Numbered from the stretch's first letter, positions 1-13,111 are shown. The stretch is DNA of 64,000 bases from Primulina eburnea (GCF_022965805.1 NC_133115.1:36881321-36945320), one strand, 5' to 3'. Made by a program: numbers and translations. The notes: generated by a model from the sequence alone, not told the origin.

Positions 1-32
1 TAGCATATAATTAATAGAGTTCAAAATCTTAC

Positions 33-966
33 TTGGGTCGGTGTAAGACAGCTGTGCCGCTCCTCCAAAAGCACAGCTGGTGGAAATTGGATTCTTCTGG
101 TAGTAGTCGTTAAAAGCATAAGAAGCATGGTCACGCAGCGTATTGGGATCATAGCAAAGTGCACCTGGTTGAATCGCTGAACAGTCTGCTCCTCCATAGC
201 CACATGCGTAGTCCAAAGCTACCTGTAAAGCAATCTGCGAAGCAGTGGGATTGGCGATGCACCAAACTCCGCTTGATGATGTAGGTGTTGTCGTAATTGG
301 TCCTGAGTTGGTTGGTGGAGATGGGCCGATTGGATTCACGATAGGAGATGTACCTGGTGTTGTAGGATTGACAATGGGAACGTACCCTGGAGCTGTCTCT
401 CTCTGGGTGCTCACCATGGAAGGTGAAAACACCGTGTCAATTTCTTGATAGTCAAGTTTTTCACTTTCTTTTATGGCTTTCGATGGTGGTTTTCCTGATA
501 TACTTGTATCTGATGGTGGAAAAGGTAATCTTTAGTTTGAAGGAAAATAAAGTTGTATTTAATTGAATTCCGTGGGTATTTTATTTGATTTTGAGAAAAT
601 AATCAATCTTTGAAAGTTTGTTTAACTTCTTTTAATCATGGTCTCGGCCTGTATGGATATGTAAACAGAATACCTGTACGCGGAGGGATTAAACCATGCA
701 AAAGGCAAGGATCCATAGAAAATTCTTAGACCATAACGAAGGTCTGAGACGTAAAATGATATAGATATACTAATTATGACACAGTTGCTTTTCTTTTGAT
801 AAGGTTATCGAAGATTTGAATAATGATATGGTTATAGAAAATAGGTATCATGACATATTTGGAGCAGCGCCCACCGGAACAAAGCTCAAGAAAGTGCAAA
901 CTTACCCGAGATTAGGAACATGCAGACCAGAAAGAGCGTTGCACGACAAAGCACTCTGGTATCCAT
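33..966 (-). CDS. X8-domain (PDCB-like, CBM43) secreted protein, partial
   Basis: Plant X8 proteins bind callose (beta-1,3-glucan) in the wall, often at plasmodesmata. I built three minus-strand exons: 966-906 (20 codons starting [20 protein letters not shown], a signal peptide, then a GTAAGT donor), 743-674 (after CTCAG) and 529-33. Phases agree at both junctions. Exon 3 has a Pro/Thr/Ser-rich linker ([17 protein letters not shown]) followed by the X8 domain, from [11 protein letters not shown] to [15 protein letters not shown]. The conserved Trp-Cys and the remaining Cys residues ([26 protein letters not shown]) are in place. The exon stops at TDPS, before a GTAAGA donor at 32-27, which is the usual intron site in this family, so the rest of the C-terminus lies left of the window. 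Exon 2 is the least certain part. No GH17 catalytic domain is visible, so it is a PDCB-type protein rather than a glucanase unless one lies outside the window. Confidence 0.85.
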
Positions 967-2289
967 TATTGCCTTGTTTACCTGGGGTAACGCCTGGATA
1001 AATTCTTGTTTTTGTCAAAACAAGGGGAATGAGGACCCGTGTCTCAATGAAGAAGCTATCTCCATTTGCTATATTCAGTTTATATATAAAGTGCTAAGAA
1101 TCATAGCTTTATTGCACTGAAGAGAATGAAAGAGAGGTCTGTGTTGGGGAATATAAGAAAACTTGAGGAAGGAGGCATTGGTTTGTTGGATACTGCAAGC
1201 AAGAAGAGGTGCTCAAATAGGTATAAAAGGTACGGGAAAGTAAAAGACCCGAGGTTGTCTTATTTTCAACTTGGATCTTCAGTGTGTCGATTTCGATCTC
1301 ATGTTCTGTCACAAATTATTAAAATAAACTCTAAAATAATTTAATTCACATAGACACTAAACATGAGACTCTTTTGGAAGTAGGAAATAAATATGAGTCA
1401 TATATTTGAAATATAAATAATTAATATGTTCGTGACAAAATAGTAACCTAGCATGGTGGTTTTGGTGCGCTCTTTTTTTTTTCTTTTCTGACCGTCTTTC
1501 CACTGTATCATGGTACTAACTCATGCAAAAGGTGAAAAGAACAAACAAGAGAGATTTTATTCTGTTTACACATCCTACGGTCTACAAAGGGTTCACCTGT
1601 CTTTCGCTACTGGAATTCTTGATCTCGAATATTTACACCTAATAATTATTATATCAAGGAGTTACCAAATACTGCTTGATTGATTTAATTCATCATGAGA
1701 ATTTCACTATTATTCACACACTTTACTAGTTCAAACATATGTGTTTATAAATGTTCAACATTCACACAAAATTTCATGCTTCAATTCAACAACAGGGGTG
1801 TCTTAAACTAATGAAGTGACTAAAATCTGTGAGTATATATATGTCATTAATTCATATTCATCTTTGACCAATAATTTTCAATTTTCATCACCAACTAGTT
1901 TACATATGCATGATAAGTTTTTTTTTCTAAAAAAAATGACAACAAATTAACAAAGGAAAATAATTATCCCCTCCATGTACTTACAATAAAGTTGTGCATT
2001 GTCCTTGATTAACTAGATGACACACATGACACAAAATCGATTAAACACAAACTGAATGCAAGGATACGGAATAGATAAAAACAAGAAAAGAACTTATTTG
2101 GTTGATGGTGAGGCGGTGGGCTTGAGGACCACAGATGAACATCAATCTTCTTCTGTTGCAACGAATTTCTTTGGCCACGACTCTTTCACTTCCTCCAATA
2201 TATACACCTTGCACGAAAACTTAAGGGATTAAGCAAGATCAACTCACAAAGTAACAAGAACTCAATGCTAAAAGTAAAAGAAATTTAAA
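967..2289. other. gene-free AT-rich stretch
   Basis: Presumed promoter side of the X8 gene followed by AT-rich sequence. Short ORFs here carry no recognisable domain. I see no RNA gene or clear repeat. Confidence 0.5.
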
Positions 2290-3793
2290 TAAATAAAACT
2301 TATATAAAACGCTTGGGTTGCCTCCCTAATAGCGCATGATTTTTAATTGTCGACTTGACCTCGGAAGCACTCATCAAAGAGTGGTTGACAGCCAAAGTAA
2401 GTGTCGTATGACACCACGTATAGGTCTTGGTTCCATGTAACCTCAAGTGTGGCTTGATGTACAAACTGTAAGTTCATTGCCTCAACAACACTCCACAAAT
2501 AATGATAAACATGTGAAGAGAATATCGATGTTGGCTCTCGGGGAACAAATTTTTCGAAATCGGTGTTGGAAGAAGAGAATGATCGTGTGGATGTGTGTAT
2601 GATAATACTAACAATGAGCTCAAATTGGTAGTCTCGATAACTTCATCCTCCAATTTCATTGGTGACTCATTTTCGTATCATATTTATTTCAAGACTTTTT
2701 CCAAATGAGACCAATTTTCTATAGCTTCCTCAATCAATACCACATATTCGTCAACCATAACCTCGAGTTGATCCATGATCAATTCTAAACTATCTTCATC
2801 TCCGTATTAATAATCGAACCATTGGTTCATAAAATCTAGATAACTCTGGAATATTTAGGTGGTTCCAACTTTGTAGCCAAAGAGCTCAATACTGATGATA
2901 GTCAAAGTCGGTAATATCATTCAACAATTTTATCATCTCATCATTACAAATATGGAACTACCAGTTGCCAAATCTCCATTGATTACTCATCTTCGTGTTA
3001 CTACATCCAAACTGTGAAAGAAAATATTTAGAACAATCATGATACATAGAGTTGTTTGCAAAATTATTCAATCTATCTCATGCTGAGTAAAATGGTTATA
3101 CATGTTGTTGGGCAACTTGTAAATACTTGTCGATGGACATCTCGAAGTATCACACAAGAAAAGTTCTTACAAAAATATAATAAAAATAGTAGATCACGCA
3201 GGAATGAAGTACAATATTTATTTAAAAAAATTCTAAAGAAAGTAACTAAAAGAAATTTTGTCAATTTCAATCTCAGTCAATTGCGCCAAAAACTAAATCG
3301 ATTATTTCTTTCACTGTAAAATTCCCGATAAAAACAAATCTTTTATACTCGATTTAATCGCAAATGCACGAATCAAGTTATAATATAGTGTACAAAGCAC
3401 GAGTATTGTTCCCACATAGATTGATTAGACAAATTTATTTCAAACACAATTTTTTATTTAACTAAAACGAAAAGTGAATTAATTAATAAATTAAATTGAA
3501 AGTCAAAAAAATAATTTGACAAGAAAAATTAAATTAAAATATTGAACGAACAATTGTCAGGATGTTGGTTCACCTACACAATTGATATTCTCTAGCCATT
3601 GAATTTCAATTCATAAGCCATGTTTTTTACAAGATTCTCTAATCTATAAATATATTTATCGAGCTATATTAATGTAATTAACAAATGATATATTAATCTA
3701 ATTAACAAAATGAAGTAACCAAGTGTCCTGGTATTATTTAACAATTGCAATCGCATTAACAAATTGTTAAATCATCTAACTTTTGACATATTG
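2290..3793. repeat. decayed retroelement-like sequence
   Basis: Holds two phrases that I associate with non-coding parts of old plant Ty3-type elements: CTTGGGTTGCCTCCCTAATA near 2309 and CACGAGTATTGTTCCCACAT near 3398. No intact coding domain is left. The CACTA element inserted at its right end. The assignment rests on recall of the motifs, not on an alignment. Confidence 0.35.
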
Positions 3794-4300
3794 CACTACA
3801 AAAAAACGCTCAACTTAACGACGGTTTTAGTAAAACAGTCGCAAATATAGCGACGGTTTTTTGTAAACCGTTTCTATGTAGCGACTGTTTTTTAAATTAC
3901 CGTCGCTATTTAGGTTTGGCGATGGTTTAATAAAAACCGTCGTCAAACTAACGACGGTTTTAAGTAAACCGTCTTCATTTTTAGCGACAGTATTCCATAT
4001 ACCGTCGCCACAAATGACGACGGTTTTGAGTAAACCGTCGCTTATTTTGTGAAGCGACGGTTTAATATAAATGGTCGCTATAATAGCGACGAAAAAAAAA
4101 GAGACCGTAGCTATATTTAACGACGGTTTAATTAAACCGTCGTTATCTTCAAAAATAACAACGTTTTTAAAAAAACCGTCGTCACTTTTGGCGACAGTCA
4201 AAGTTAAACCGTCGCCGATTTAGATCGGCGACAGTTTAGTAAATCCGTCGCTATTAGCGACGGGTTGTGAACAACCGTCGCTATTAGCAAACTGTCTATA
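3794..4300 (+). repeat. CACTA left TIR and subterminal repeat array
   Basis: A 17-bp terminal inverted repeat, then about 500 bp of alternating AACGACGGTTTT and AAACCGTCGCTA units spaced 10-25 bp apart, many forming short hairpins. In En/Spm such subterminal motifs bind TNPA. Here the core is GCGACGGTTT. Confidence 0.85.
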
Positions 4301-4537
4301 AATTGTCGTGTCTTCGACTGCTTTTCTTCACACCTCTCCTCTCCCTTCACTCACATTTGCGAGCGATAAACAAGTCTTCAGTTATCATGCAATTTTTTGC
4401 ACATATCATGCAATTTCGACATATGTTTTGCACAATTGCAATGAAATAAAGCCATTTGTCAGGTATTATGTATATTTAATTCATTAATTTATATAATTAC
4501 TCGTTTCAGAATTTAAATTGTATTCAATGTGTTGCAG

Positions 4538-5438
4538 CATGTACGAGAACAACGTACGTATGACATATCCAGATATGGATGACGCTTCAGTCGAGGCGTA
4601 CATCCAAACCAATTTGTTTCAGTGGTTTCGTCAATATGTATGAATGCCAAAATTTTAATTCTGTTCACATATTTCAATGAACCGTTATATAATGTGATTT
4701 AAAGTTTCAAATTATTTTTTATCGTAGGCTACCTTGCCGGATTCTCAAATTGAACAGCTAATTATAAAACAGGTTGCAGGAGGTCCTCTGATGAAAGTTG
4801 AGACTTACCGAGGTTATTGCATTAATGTATTTAACTTTCATACAGTGCATGACACTTCGTTCAAAGGTACAAACAACTCGGGGCTTCAAGTTAGTGGTCA
4901 TATGAGTAGTGGAAATGTTACTGATTTTAACGGGCAACTTGAAGAAATAGTGGAAATTGAATACCCAGGTCTACAAATGAGACAAGTTGTACTTTTCAAG
5001 TGTCGCTGGTTTCATACTCATCCTCGGTCGGGCACACGCGTACACAAAAAGTACAAAATTGTTGATGTCAACCGAAAAAATAATCTGGAAGACTACGAAC
5101 CATTTGTGTTTCCTACGCAAGCCTCGCAAGTTGTGTATCTGACTTATCCAACAACGAAGAGAGCAGAATCAGATTGGATGCATGTGAGTACTCTACGTAG
5201 GCGAGCTTATGTCAATGATGTTGAGCCAAATATTGAGCAGAATACTGATGCATTTCAAAACAACGAAAGTGGACCTCATGACATTTCAACTCAATTTCTT
5301 TTGACTTCTCAGAATTTAGTCGATGTAAATGTTACGTACGACAACGAAATTGATTTGAATAGTAGTGAAAGTGAAGCAGAAGATGTTCAATATTCGAGCG
5401 ATGATGTCCGTGAAACTGATTACGACGAAAGTGAATAA
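4538..5438 (+). pseudogene. tnpD (TNP2-type transposase) 3' remnant with DUF4216-like region
   Basis: Two exons in frame: 4538-4637 (after TTGCAG; GTATGA donor) and 4728-5438 (after CGTAG; stop at 5436-5438). The second holds the pattern FNGQLEEIVEIEYPG, then VVLFKCRWFHTHP, then VHKKYKIVDVNR. This is the DUF4216 region found at the C-terminus of plant TNP2 transposases, followed by an acidic Ser-rich tail (SSESEAEDVQYSSDDV). The catalytic Transposase_21/TNP2 and DUF4218 parts that should lie upstream are missing. Only about 240 bp lie between the left subterminal array and this exon, so an internal deletion probably removed the 5' half of the gene. Confidence 0.75.
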
Positions 5439-5663
5439 GGTTCAGTTTAATTATATTGAATTGTACTTGGACAAGAATATAAATGTTTTTGTGCACATAT
5501 TTTAACACATTGTTTGCGTACCTATAATTACGACAGAGCAGCAACATGGATGTAATCTCAGTTGTTTTTATAAAGGTTTATTTTTAAATTGAATTTATTT
5601 AAGCAACTAAAATGTTTTGGTAATAAAATTTAAAACATTATTTTAAAAAAAAATAAATTGAAA

Positions 5664-5822
5664 TAGCGACGGTTGTTAATCAAACCGTCGCTAGTAGCGA
5701 CGTTTTTTGAAATACCGTCGCTAATTTTGACGACGGTGTTCATCCAAACGTCGCTATTTTAAACATCGACATTTTTGAAAAAACCGTCGCCGATCTAGAT
5801 CAGCGACGGTGTTTGTATCGAA
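5664..5822 (+). repeat. internal block of CACTA subterminal-type repeats
   Basis: About eight copies of TAGCGACGG / CCGTCGCTA between the tnpD remnant and tnpA, far from either end. Such arrays normally sit only at the termini. This may be the former end of a second CACTA copy joined to this one, or a rearrangement. Confidence 0.8.
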
Positions 5823-6859
5823 ACTCTATCAATTTATTCGCATGAAATGTCGGTTTATTTATGTGTACTAACATCTTTTCTTTTGTATTTCGTAGAATTG
5901 CTCGTTCGTGTGATCTTCCAGCTGCATATCCTCACGCACGTTAGATTTCTAAATTGTTTTTTGTACTGCAAAATTTAATATTTACGTGTTATTAGTGTAG
6001 TGCTGAATTTTAGCGTACGTACTATGTTATTTATGAAGTTTTGCGTAGTAGTTTAGTTTAGCGACTGTTTTACCGTACAATGCTATTTATGAATTTTATG
6101 CATGTTATTTATAAATTTTAGCGTTATTTTATTAATAACTCATGCATTTAATTTTTCAGTAGGAACAATAAGTTAATGTTAGAATGATAGATACTTGTTT
6201 ATTTTTTCCTTGTATATTTTTTGTTAATTTAATTTATGTAAATAAGGATTTTAAAATTTGTAGGCATAAAAAGTAAAACATCAAACTGAAGTTGGATGGA
6301 GCGTATGTTGGAAAGTGGGTTCTTAATTAAGTGGTTAATGGGTTTTTAAGATATTTGTAACAACGAATTTTTTGTATTTGCAGTTTATTTACTATGTCTG
6401 GACATCCGCCTCCTCCACCGCCTGATCACAGGCTTGAGCTTACCATCCAGGATGGGATGTAAGTAAATTTTTTTGTAAACTTGAAGTAATTTATCGCAAA
6501 AATTTAGCTCTACTTATTTAAGTTTTTTAGGAAAAATATTAAAATAACAATTTTTTCCTGGTTATAGATTTTGCCCAGATAATAACACTGTCTCGAGATT
6601 CATATCAAAACAGTTCAAACTGCAGACATGTGAAACCGGCTCGTCGTGGAAATATGTGACAATTGAGCAGCGCCAGTGGTACTGGGATCAGTTTTGCGTA
6701 AGTCTTTATTAAATCAATCAATTTTTACAATAACATATTTCAATTTTTATTAAACTATTAATTTACTTAAATATTAAATATTGCAGTTGAGGTATAGATG
6801 GGCGGAGAACATTGACGCTCAGGTACGGCAGTTGTGGACCCGTAACATTGCCAGCCTAT

Positions 6860-8434
6860 TGTAGTAGCCCGAATCCTATTTATTTAAATAAACATGATTA
6901 AGTATCTTTAATTAAGTAAATCATGTGTAATTTGGCTTTAGAGTTCGTGTGAGTAAGCCGAGGTGTAGCCCAGAAAGGGAAGAGCAGCCCGGGAAGGGAA
7001 GATCAGCCCGGGAAGGGAAGAGCAGCCCGGGAAGGGAAGATCAGCCAGGAAGGGAAGAGCAGCCCGGGAAGGGAAGATCAGCCCGGGAATAGTATTTGGT
7101 TGACACGTTCATGCATGTAAGGTGAGGTGTCTTTGTGCATGCTGCTTAGCGACAGATGTCCGGATGCATGGGATTTGGTTGACACGTTCATGCATGTAAG
7201 GTGAGGTGTCTTTGTGCATGCTGCCTAGCGACAGATGTTCGGATGCATGGGATTTGGTTGACACGTTCATGCAGGTAAGTTCCGAGCTGAGGTCTATAAA
7301 TAGGGCATGGGATTTCTCATTGTGGAGGGGGTACTGTGTGTTTAAATGCAAGTTTTAGCTCTCTAGATCAGCCCGGGAAGGGAAGATCAGCCTGGGAAGG
7401 GAAGAGCAACCCGGGAAGGGAAGAGCAGCCCGGGAAGGGAAGATCAGCCAGGAAGGGAAGAGCAGCCCGGGAAGGGAAGATCAGCCCGGGAAGGGAAGAG
7501 CAGCCCGGGAAGGGAAGAGCAACCCGGGAAGGACAGAGCAGCCCGGACAGAGCAGCCGGGCATAGCCGACGGTCCGAGAAGGGCAGTCAGGGAGCTCAGT
7601 ATCGTCAGGGCTGACGACGGACTAGACCCGATTGATAGGATTTCCCGTGGACTAGGATTGCTTTACTAGAGGTACGAAAGTACTATCCGAGATATCCTGG
7701 TCGAGTATACATTCTTATATGTGTTGCATGATTATTTGCTACATTGATATATGTCATATGATGCATGCTATTATGTCACGCTTTATGCTGCATGTTGCAT
7801 TTTATCTTGAGCCGTATCTCTTTCGAGATAGCCTTTATTGTTGAGCTGTATCTCTTTCGAGATAAGCTATATCTTGTGGGGCCGCTCAGCCCTGTCTTAT
7901 GGACGCATGGACACCGAGAGTACACAGTGGCCGACGGGTCCGGAGGGCTTCGGTGATCCGGGACATTTTAGGTCCACGTCTGATCTTGTAGTGGATGCAG
8001 TGACCCAGAGGAGTACCGCGCGGCACTATCCACTTGGCGCCTCTAGACTGAGCATATTGAGATCTTTTGTGACTCCTGTTTCTTGACTACCCTGGTATCA
8101 TATGATAGCATGTGCATTTCATATAGGCTTGTATACTCATGCTTTTGTACTGGGCGTTCTTATCGCTCACGTCCTCGGTTTTGTTTATCTTGGACACCCC
8201 ATTCCCACGGGGCAGGCCTCAGGTTGGATGGCTCAGGAGGAGGATGATGAGGACGTTGAGTAGCCGGTTGGTTTAGTTCTTCAGTACTGTTTGTTTCGAT
8301 ATGGTTGTACCGCATATTTTTATTCTGAGTTATTCTGGACTTCATTTGGTGACCATTTCCGCAATTATCTCTGATTGTTATTAATTGCATGCTTAATTCT
8401 TGATTAGTAGGTGATTCTGGAACGGGTCACTACA
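6860..8434 (+). repeat. 5' LTR of the gypsy element
   Basis: TGTAGTAGCCCG ... GGTCACTACA. From 5' to 3' it contains: a GGGAAGGGAAGAKCAGCCC minisatellite (about 6970-7090); a tandem ~80-bp repeat (7096-7290) with the phrase TTGGTTGACACGTTCATGCA; a TATAAATA box at 7295-7302; a second minisatellite block (about 7370-7560). The remainder is unique LTR sequence. Confidence 0.95.
7295..7302 (+). promoter_or_regulatory. TATA box in the 5' LTR
   Basis: TATAAATA inside GAGGTCTATAAATAGGGCAT, immediately after the ~80-bp tandem repeats. The same motif is at 13527-13534 in the 3' LTR. It is the likely U3 promoter of the retrotransposon. Confidence 0.6.
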
Positions 8435-8438
8435 TTTA

Positions 8439-8451
8439 TGGTATCAGAGCA
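8439..8451 (+). other. primer-binding site (tRNA-iMet)
   Basis: TGGTATCAGAGCA begins 4 bp after the 5' LTR end. It is the standard complement of the 3' end of plant initiator tRNA-Met, used to prime minus-strand cDNA synthesis. Confidence 0.85.
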
Positions 8452-8532
8452 TGCATATGATATTGGGATATAGATTCTGTTTTGGGATTTTCGTTGACCA
8501 TTTTACCATTTTCCCCATTCTATCTTGTAGCG

Positions 8533-11500
8533 ATGGCTGACCACCTTGGTGATGAGAGTAGTCAGGGGAGTGTAGGTCGTTGGTGTGACCAGGACGATCT
8601 TAGGCGTCATCGTGAACATCGTCATCGTCGTGATGGCCCTAGGCGTTTTGAGATGCACCGTTTCATTCAGATGGGGCCTAAGCCTTTAGTTGGTGGTGAG
8701 ACTCACGATGTTGCTGAGGATTGGTTAGAGCGCATGGAGAGTTGTTTCCGTGCATTTCAGTGCACCGAAGAGCAGCAGATGGAGACCCTTGGTTTTCTTC
8801 TCGAGGGCCGTGCGTGCAAGTGGTGGCGATCGACTTCTGCGCCGATAGTCCAGGCTCAGGGTAGGGTGACTTGGGCCGAATTCCGTGCAGCTTTCATTTT
8901 CCTCCAGCCCTTCGCCAGGCAAAGACGATTGAACTTCTGAATCTTAAGCAAGGGAGTATGTCTGTTGATGCATATCAGCAGAAGTTCTTCGAGTTGTTGC
9001 CCTTTGCTCCTCATATTAGTGGCAGTTCTGAGGCCAAGTATGACCATTTCCTTCAGGGTCTTAACCAGGAGATCTTTGATCGAGTCACTGTCTGCGATAA
9101 TCCTACTTCTTATGATGGGTTAGTGAACCGGTGTCGCCAGGCAGAGATCAGTATCCAGCGTGGTAGGTCTATTCTTTCTTCTAGACCTCCGAATACTTTG
9201 AGCCCTCGATCTCAGTCTTTCAAGAAGTCAGGTTCTTCTTCTTCTGGATCTGGATCTCGATCTAGCGGTGTTTTTCGCTTTGGTAAGAAGAAGATTTCTT
9301 GTGTGCATTGTGGAAAGAACCATCCATCTGAGCAGTGCCGATCAGCCGCGGGAGCTTGTTTTCAGTGCGGAGAGATGGGTCATCTTAAGAAAAATTGTCC
9401 TCAGTTGCGAGGTGGAGCAGGATCTGGTTCCGGATCTCAGACGACTGTTCAGCAGAGGATGCAGGGTCAGGCAATGGGTAGTTCAAACCTTCGACCTCGT
9501 GCCCAAGGTCAGGTATTTGCGCTGAACCAGGATCAGGCTGCAGATGAGATAGGGAGAGTCATAGCAGGTACTTTTTGTTTATGCGGTATTCCTGCTTTTG
9601 TTCTTATTGATACCGGAGCATCACATTCATTCATTTCTGCACGATTTGTTAAGCGTCATAAGTTACCGTATGTTTCTCTAGACGTCATTCTTTCCGTTTT
9701 TACTCCGATGGGTCATTCGGTGTTAGCAAAGCGTCTAGTGATGGGTTGTCCTTTAGATTTTGAGGGTAACGAATTGACTGCGAATCTTATGATCCTAGAG
9801 ATGGAAGATTTTGATTGTATTCTGGGTATAGACCTGTTGACTACCTACCGAGCTACTGTGGATTGTTACCAGAAGCTTGTTCAGTTTCGTACGACTGAGA
9901 GCTCTAGTTGGTTTTTCTATGGTGAGGGAGCGCGACCTCCGATGCCAGTGGTATCTGCTCTGAAAGCCTGTCGTGCTTTAGAGTCGGGCGGGGAAGGCTA
10001 CCTCATCTATGCGATTGATTCATCCACAAGTAGTGTTGGTACAGATGATATTCCAGTGGTTTGTGAATTTCCTGATGTTTTCCCAGATGAGATTCCTGGT
10101 TTTCCTCCGATTAGAGATGTGGAATTTGGCATCGAATTAATGCCAGGGACTACACCGATTTCTCGTGCCCCCTATCGTCTTGCTCCGTCAGAGATGAGGG
10201 AATTGAAGCAGCAATTGCAGGATCTTCTTGATAAAGGTTATATTCGTCCGAGTGTTTCACCTTGGGGAGCTCCAGTCTTGTTTGTCAAGAAAAAGGATGG
10301 ATCGATGCGATTGTGTATTGATTATCGCCAGCTGAATCGTGTGACGATCAAAAACAAGTATCCATTACCTCGTATTGATGACTTGTTCGATCAGCTTCAG
10401 GGTACCTCTGTTTACTCCAAGATTGACTTGCGATCGGGTTATCATCAGATGAGAGTCAGAGATGATGATATTTCCAAGACTGCATTTCGTACTCGATATG
10501 GGCATTACGAGTTTCTAGTTATGCCATTCGGATTGACAAATGCGCCAGCGGTGTTCATGGATCTGATGAACCGAGTCTTTCGGGATTTTCTAGATCAGTT
10601 TGTTGTGGTTTTCATCGACGATATCTTAATTTATTCTCACAGTGTGGAAGAGCATACCCAGGATTGTGTTGCAGATTCTTCGCGAGAAGCAATTGTATGC
10701 TAAGCTGAGTAAGTGCGAGTTCTGGATTAATCGTGTAGTATTCCTTGGTCATGTGATTTCCAAGGAAGGAGTTTCTGTGGATCCTAGCAAGATTGAGGCA
10801 GTGCTGAATTGGTCACGTCCGACGACAGTGGCCGAGATCCGTAGTTTTCTAGGTCTGGCAGGGTATTATCGTCGCTTCATCGTGAATTTCTCTCAGGTAG
10901 CTAGACCATTGACGCAGCTTACTCGGAAGGATGTTCCATTTGAGTGGTCATCTGAGTGCGAAGATAGTTTCAGAGAGCTTCGTCGACTTCTGACTTCTGC
11001 ACCTGTTTTGGCGTTACCGTCAGGATCTGATGGTTTCAGTGTTCACACCGATGCCTCCTTTCAAGGCTTAGGGTGTGTGTTGACGCAGAATGGTCATGTG
11101 ATCGCTTATGCTTCCAGACAGTTAAAATCTCACGAGGAAAAGTATCCTATTCATGATCTAGAGTTGGCAGCTATTGTGTTTGCGCTGAAGATCTAGCGTC
11201 ATTATTTGTACGGTGTTCAGTTTGAAATCTTTACTGATCATAAGAGTCTGAAGTATCTGTTCACTCAGGCTGAGTTGAACATGAGACAACGTCGTTGGAT
11301 GGATTTACTTAAGGATTATGACTGTGTGATCAAGTACCATTCAGGTTCTGCGAATCTCACAGCCGATGCTCTTAGTCGCAAGGTGAGAGCCTCTGCACTT
11401 CAGACCAGTGCTATGTCTAGTACTATCCAGGATTGTTGTTCGTTGGGGTTTAAATTCAAACATCGGAAAGGTATGGAGAGCATTCGTGTTGCTACTATTT

Positions 11501-12933
11501 TATCTGAGCCAACTTTGTTCACTCGGATTCGAGATGCTCAGATGTCTGATCTCAAGACTCAGAGATTAGCTCGGTTAGTTGGTGGAGATAGCAATTTCCA
11601 TTATCAGTCTAATGGTCTTCTGTGTTTGTCTAACCGGGTTGTAGTACCAGAGGATGATACTTTGAGGGAAGAGATCTTGTCTCAGGTTCATCGAAGCAAG
11701 TTGAGTGTTCATCCGGGAAGCAACAAGATGTATAAAGATTTGAGGACACGATTTTGGTGGAAAAAGATGAAGCGCAGCATTTATCAGTTTGTCTCCAAGT
11801 GTCTAGTTTGTCAGCAGGTTAAGGCAGAGCATCGTCGACCGGGAGGATCATTGTTGAACTTACCTATTCCTGAATGGAAGTGGGAGCATATCACGATGGA
11901 TTTCATTACTCACTTGCCATTGTCTTCGAGGAACACTGATGCTATTTGGGTAGTGGTGGATCGACTCACCAAGTCTGCTCATTTTCTGTCATATAACCGT
12001 GATTTCACTTTCGATCGTATGGCTCGATTGTATATTCAAGAGATTGTACGTTTGCATGGAGTGCCAGTCAGTATTGTTAGTGACAGAGTTCCTCGTTTTA
12101 CCTCACGATTTTGGGGTAGTTTCCAGTCAGCATTGGGTACTTCACTAAGTTTGAGTACTGCTTATCATCCAGAGACCGACGGTCAGTCAGAGAGGACTAT
12201 CCGTACACTTGAGGATATGTTGCGAGCTTGTGTTATGGATTTCGGAACCGCTTGGCAGGATCATTTGCCTTTGATTGAGTTCGCGTACAACAACAGCTAT
12301 CATCGTGGTATTGGTATGGCACCATTTGAGGCGTTGTATGGACGACGTTGTCGTACTCCGTTATTCTGGGACGAAGTTGGGGAACGACATGTTGAGGGAC
12401 CGGAGTTAGTCCAGCAGGCTATTGATAAGGTTGCAGTAATCAAGAAGCGGATTAAGACTGCTCAGGATCGACAGGCTAGTTATGCGAACACCAAGCGTCG
12501 ACCTCTTCAATTTCAGCCAGGTGAGAAAGTGTTTCTCCGAGTTTCGCCTTTTCGCAGGATTTTGAGATTTGGTCTCAAGGGTAAGCTATCCCCAAGATTT
12601 ATTGGTCCCTTTGAGATATTGGAAAGCGTGGGAGATTTGGCTTACAGACTTGTATTGCCGCCGTACCTATCAAGTATTCATGATGTGTTCCACGTATCTT
12701 TGTTGAGACGATATGTAGCAGATGAGTCTCACATCTTACATCCCTCTGAAGTTCAACTTGATTCGGATTTGTCTTACGTGGAACGACCAGTTCGGATTCT
12801 CGATCGCAAAGACAAGGTGTTGCGGAATAAGATCATTCCTCTTGTCTTAATTCAGTGGCAGCGCAGAGGCACTGAAGAAGCCACTTGGGAGTTAGAGAGC
12901 CGTATGCGTTCAGAGCATCCAGAGCTCTTTTGA
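8533..12933 (+). pseudogene. gypsy gag-pol polyprotein, broken
   Basis: Translation begins MADHLGDESS at 8533. Gag is followed by a zinc knuckle ([14 protein letters not shown]), an aspartic protease ([12 protein letters not shown]), RT with YRLAPSEM...[11 protein letters not shown]...FIDDILIYS, RNase H, the integrase HHCC (HPGSNKMY ... CLVCQQVK), the DDE core and a C-terminal chromodomain-like segment ending [19 protein letters not shown]. Breaks: a frameshift near 8895 in gag (frame changes just before the [13 protein letters not shown] stretch); a frameshift near 10660, soon after the RT FIDD motif; and a TAG at 11194-11196 where Trp is expected in the RNase H region. In the integrase, the usual second Asp of SDRDPRFTS is Val (SDRVPRFTS). 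Not expected to yield a working polyprotein. Confidence 0.93.
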
Positions 12934-13111
12934 GTTGTACTGTAGTTGTACTATGGATGTATGTGTGTTTTCACGTTGTAAACCAAACATCGGTTGTATT
13001 CAACAGTATTTGAGCTGTTTATGTAATTGAGCTGTTTATCGATGCTGTGATTTCGTTTCGTTCTTCTTCTAGCCTGATTTCGAGGACGAAATTTTTTTAA
13101 GTGGGGGAGAA

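Noticed and set aside
3794..4300. Regularly spaced repeats resembling a CRISPR array
   Set aside because: Units alternate in orientation, are CACTA subterminal motifs, and the genome is a plant.
8160..8390. Minus-strand ORF in the gypsy LTR (also 14391-14630)
   Set aside because: Repeated in both LTRs and antisense to the element. A chance frame.
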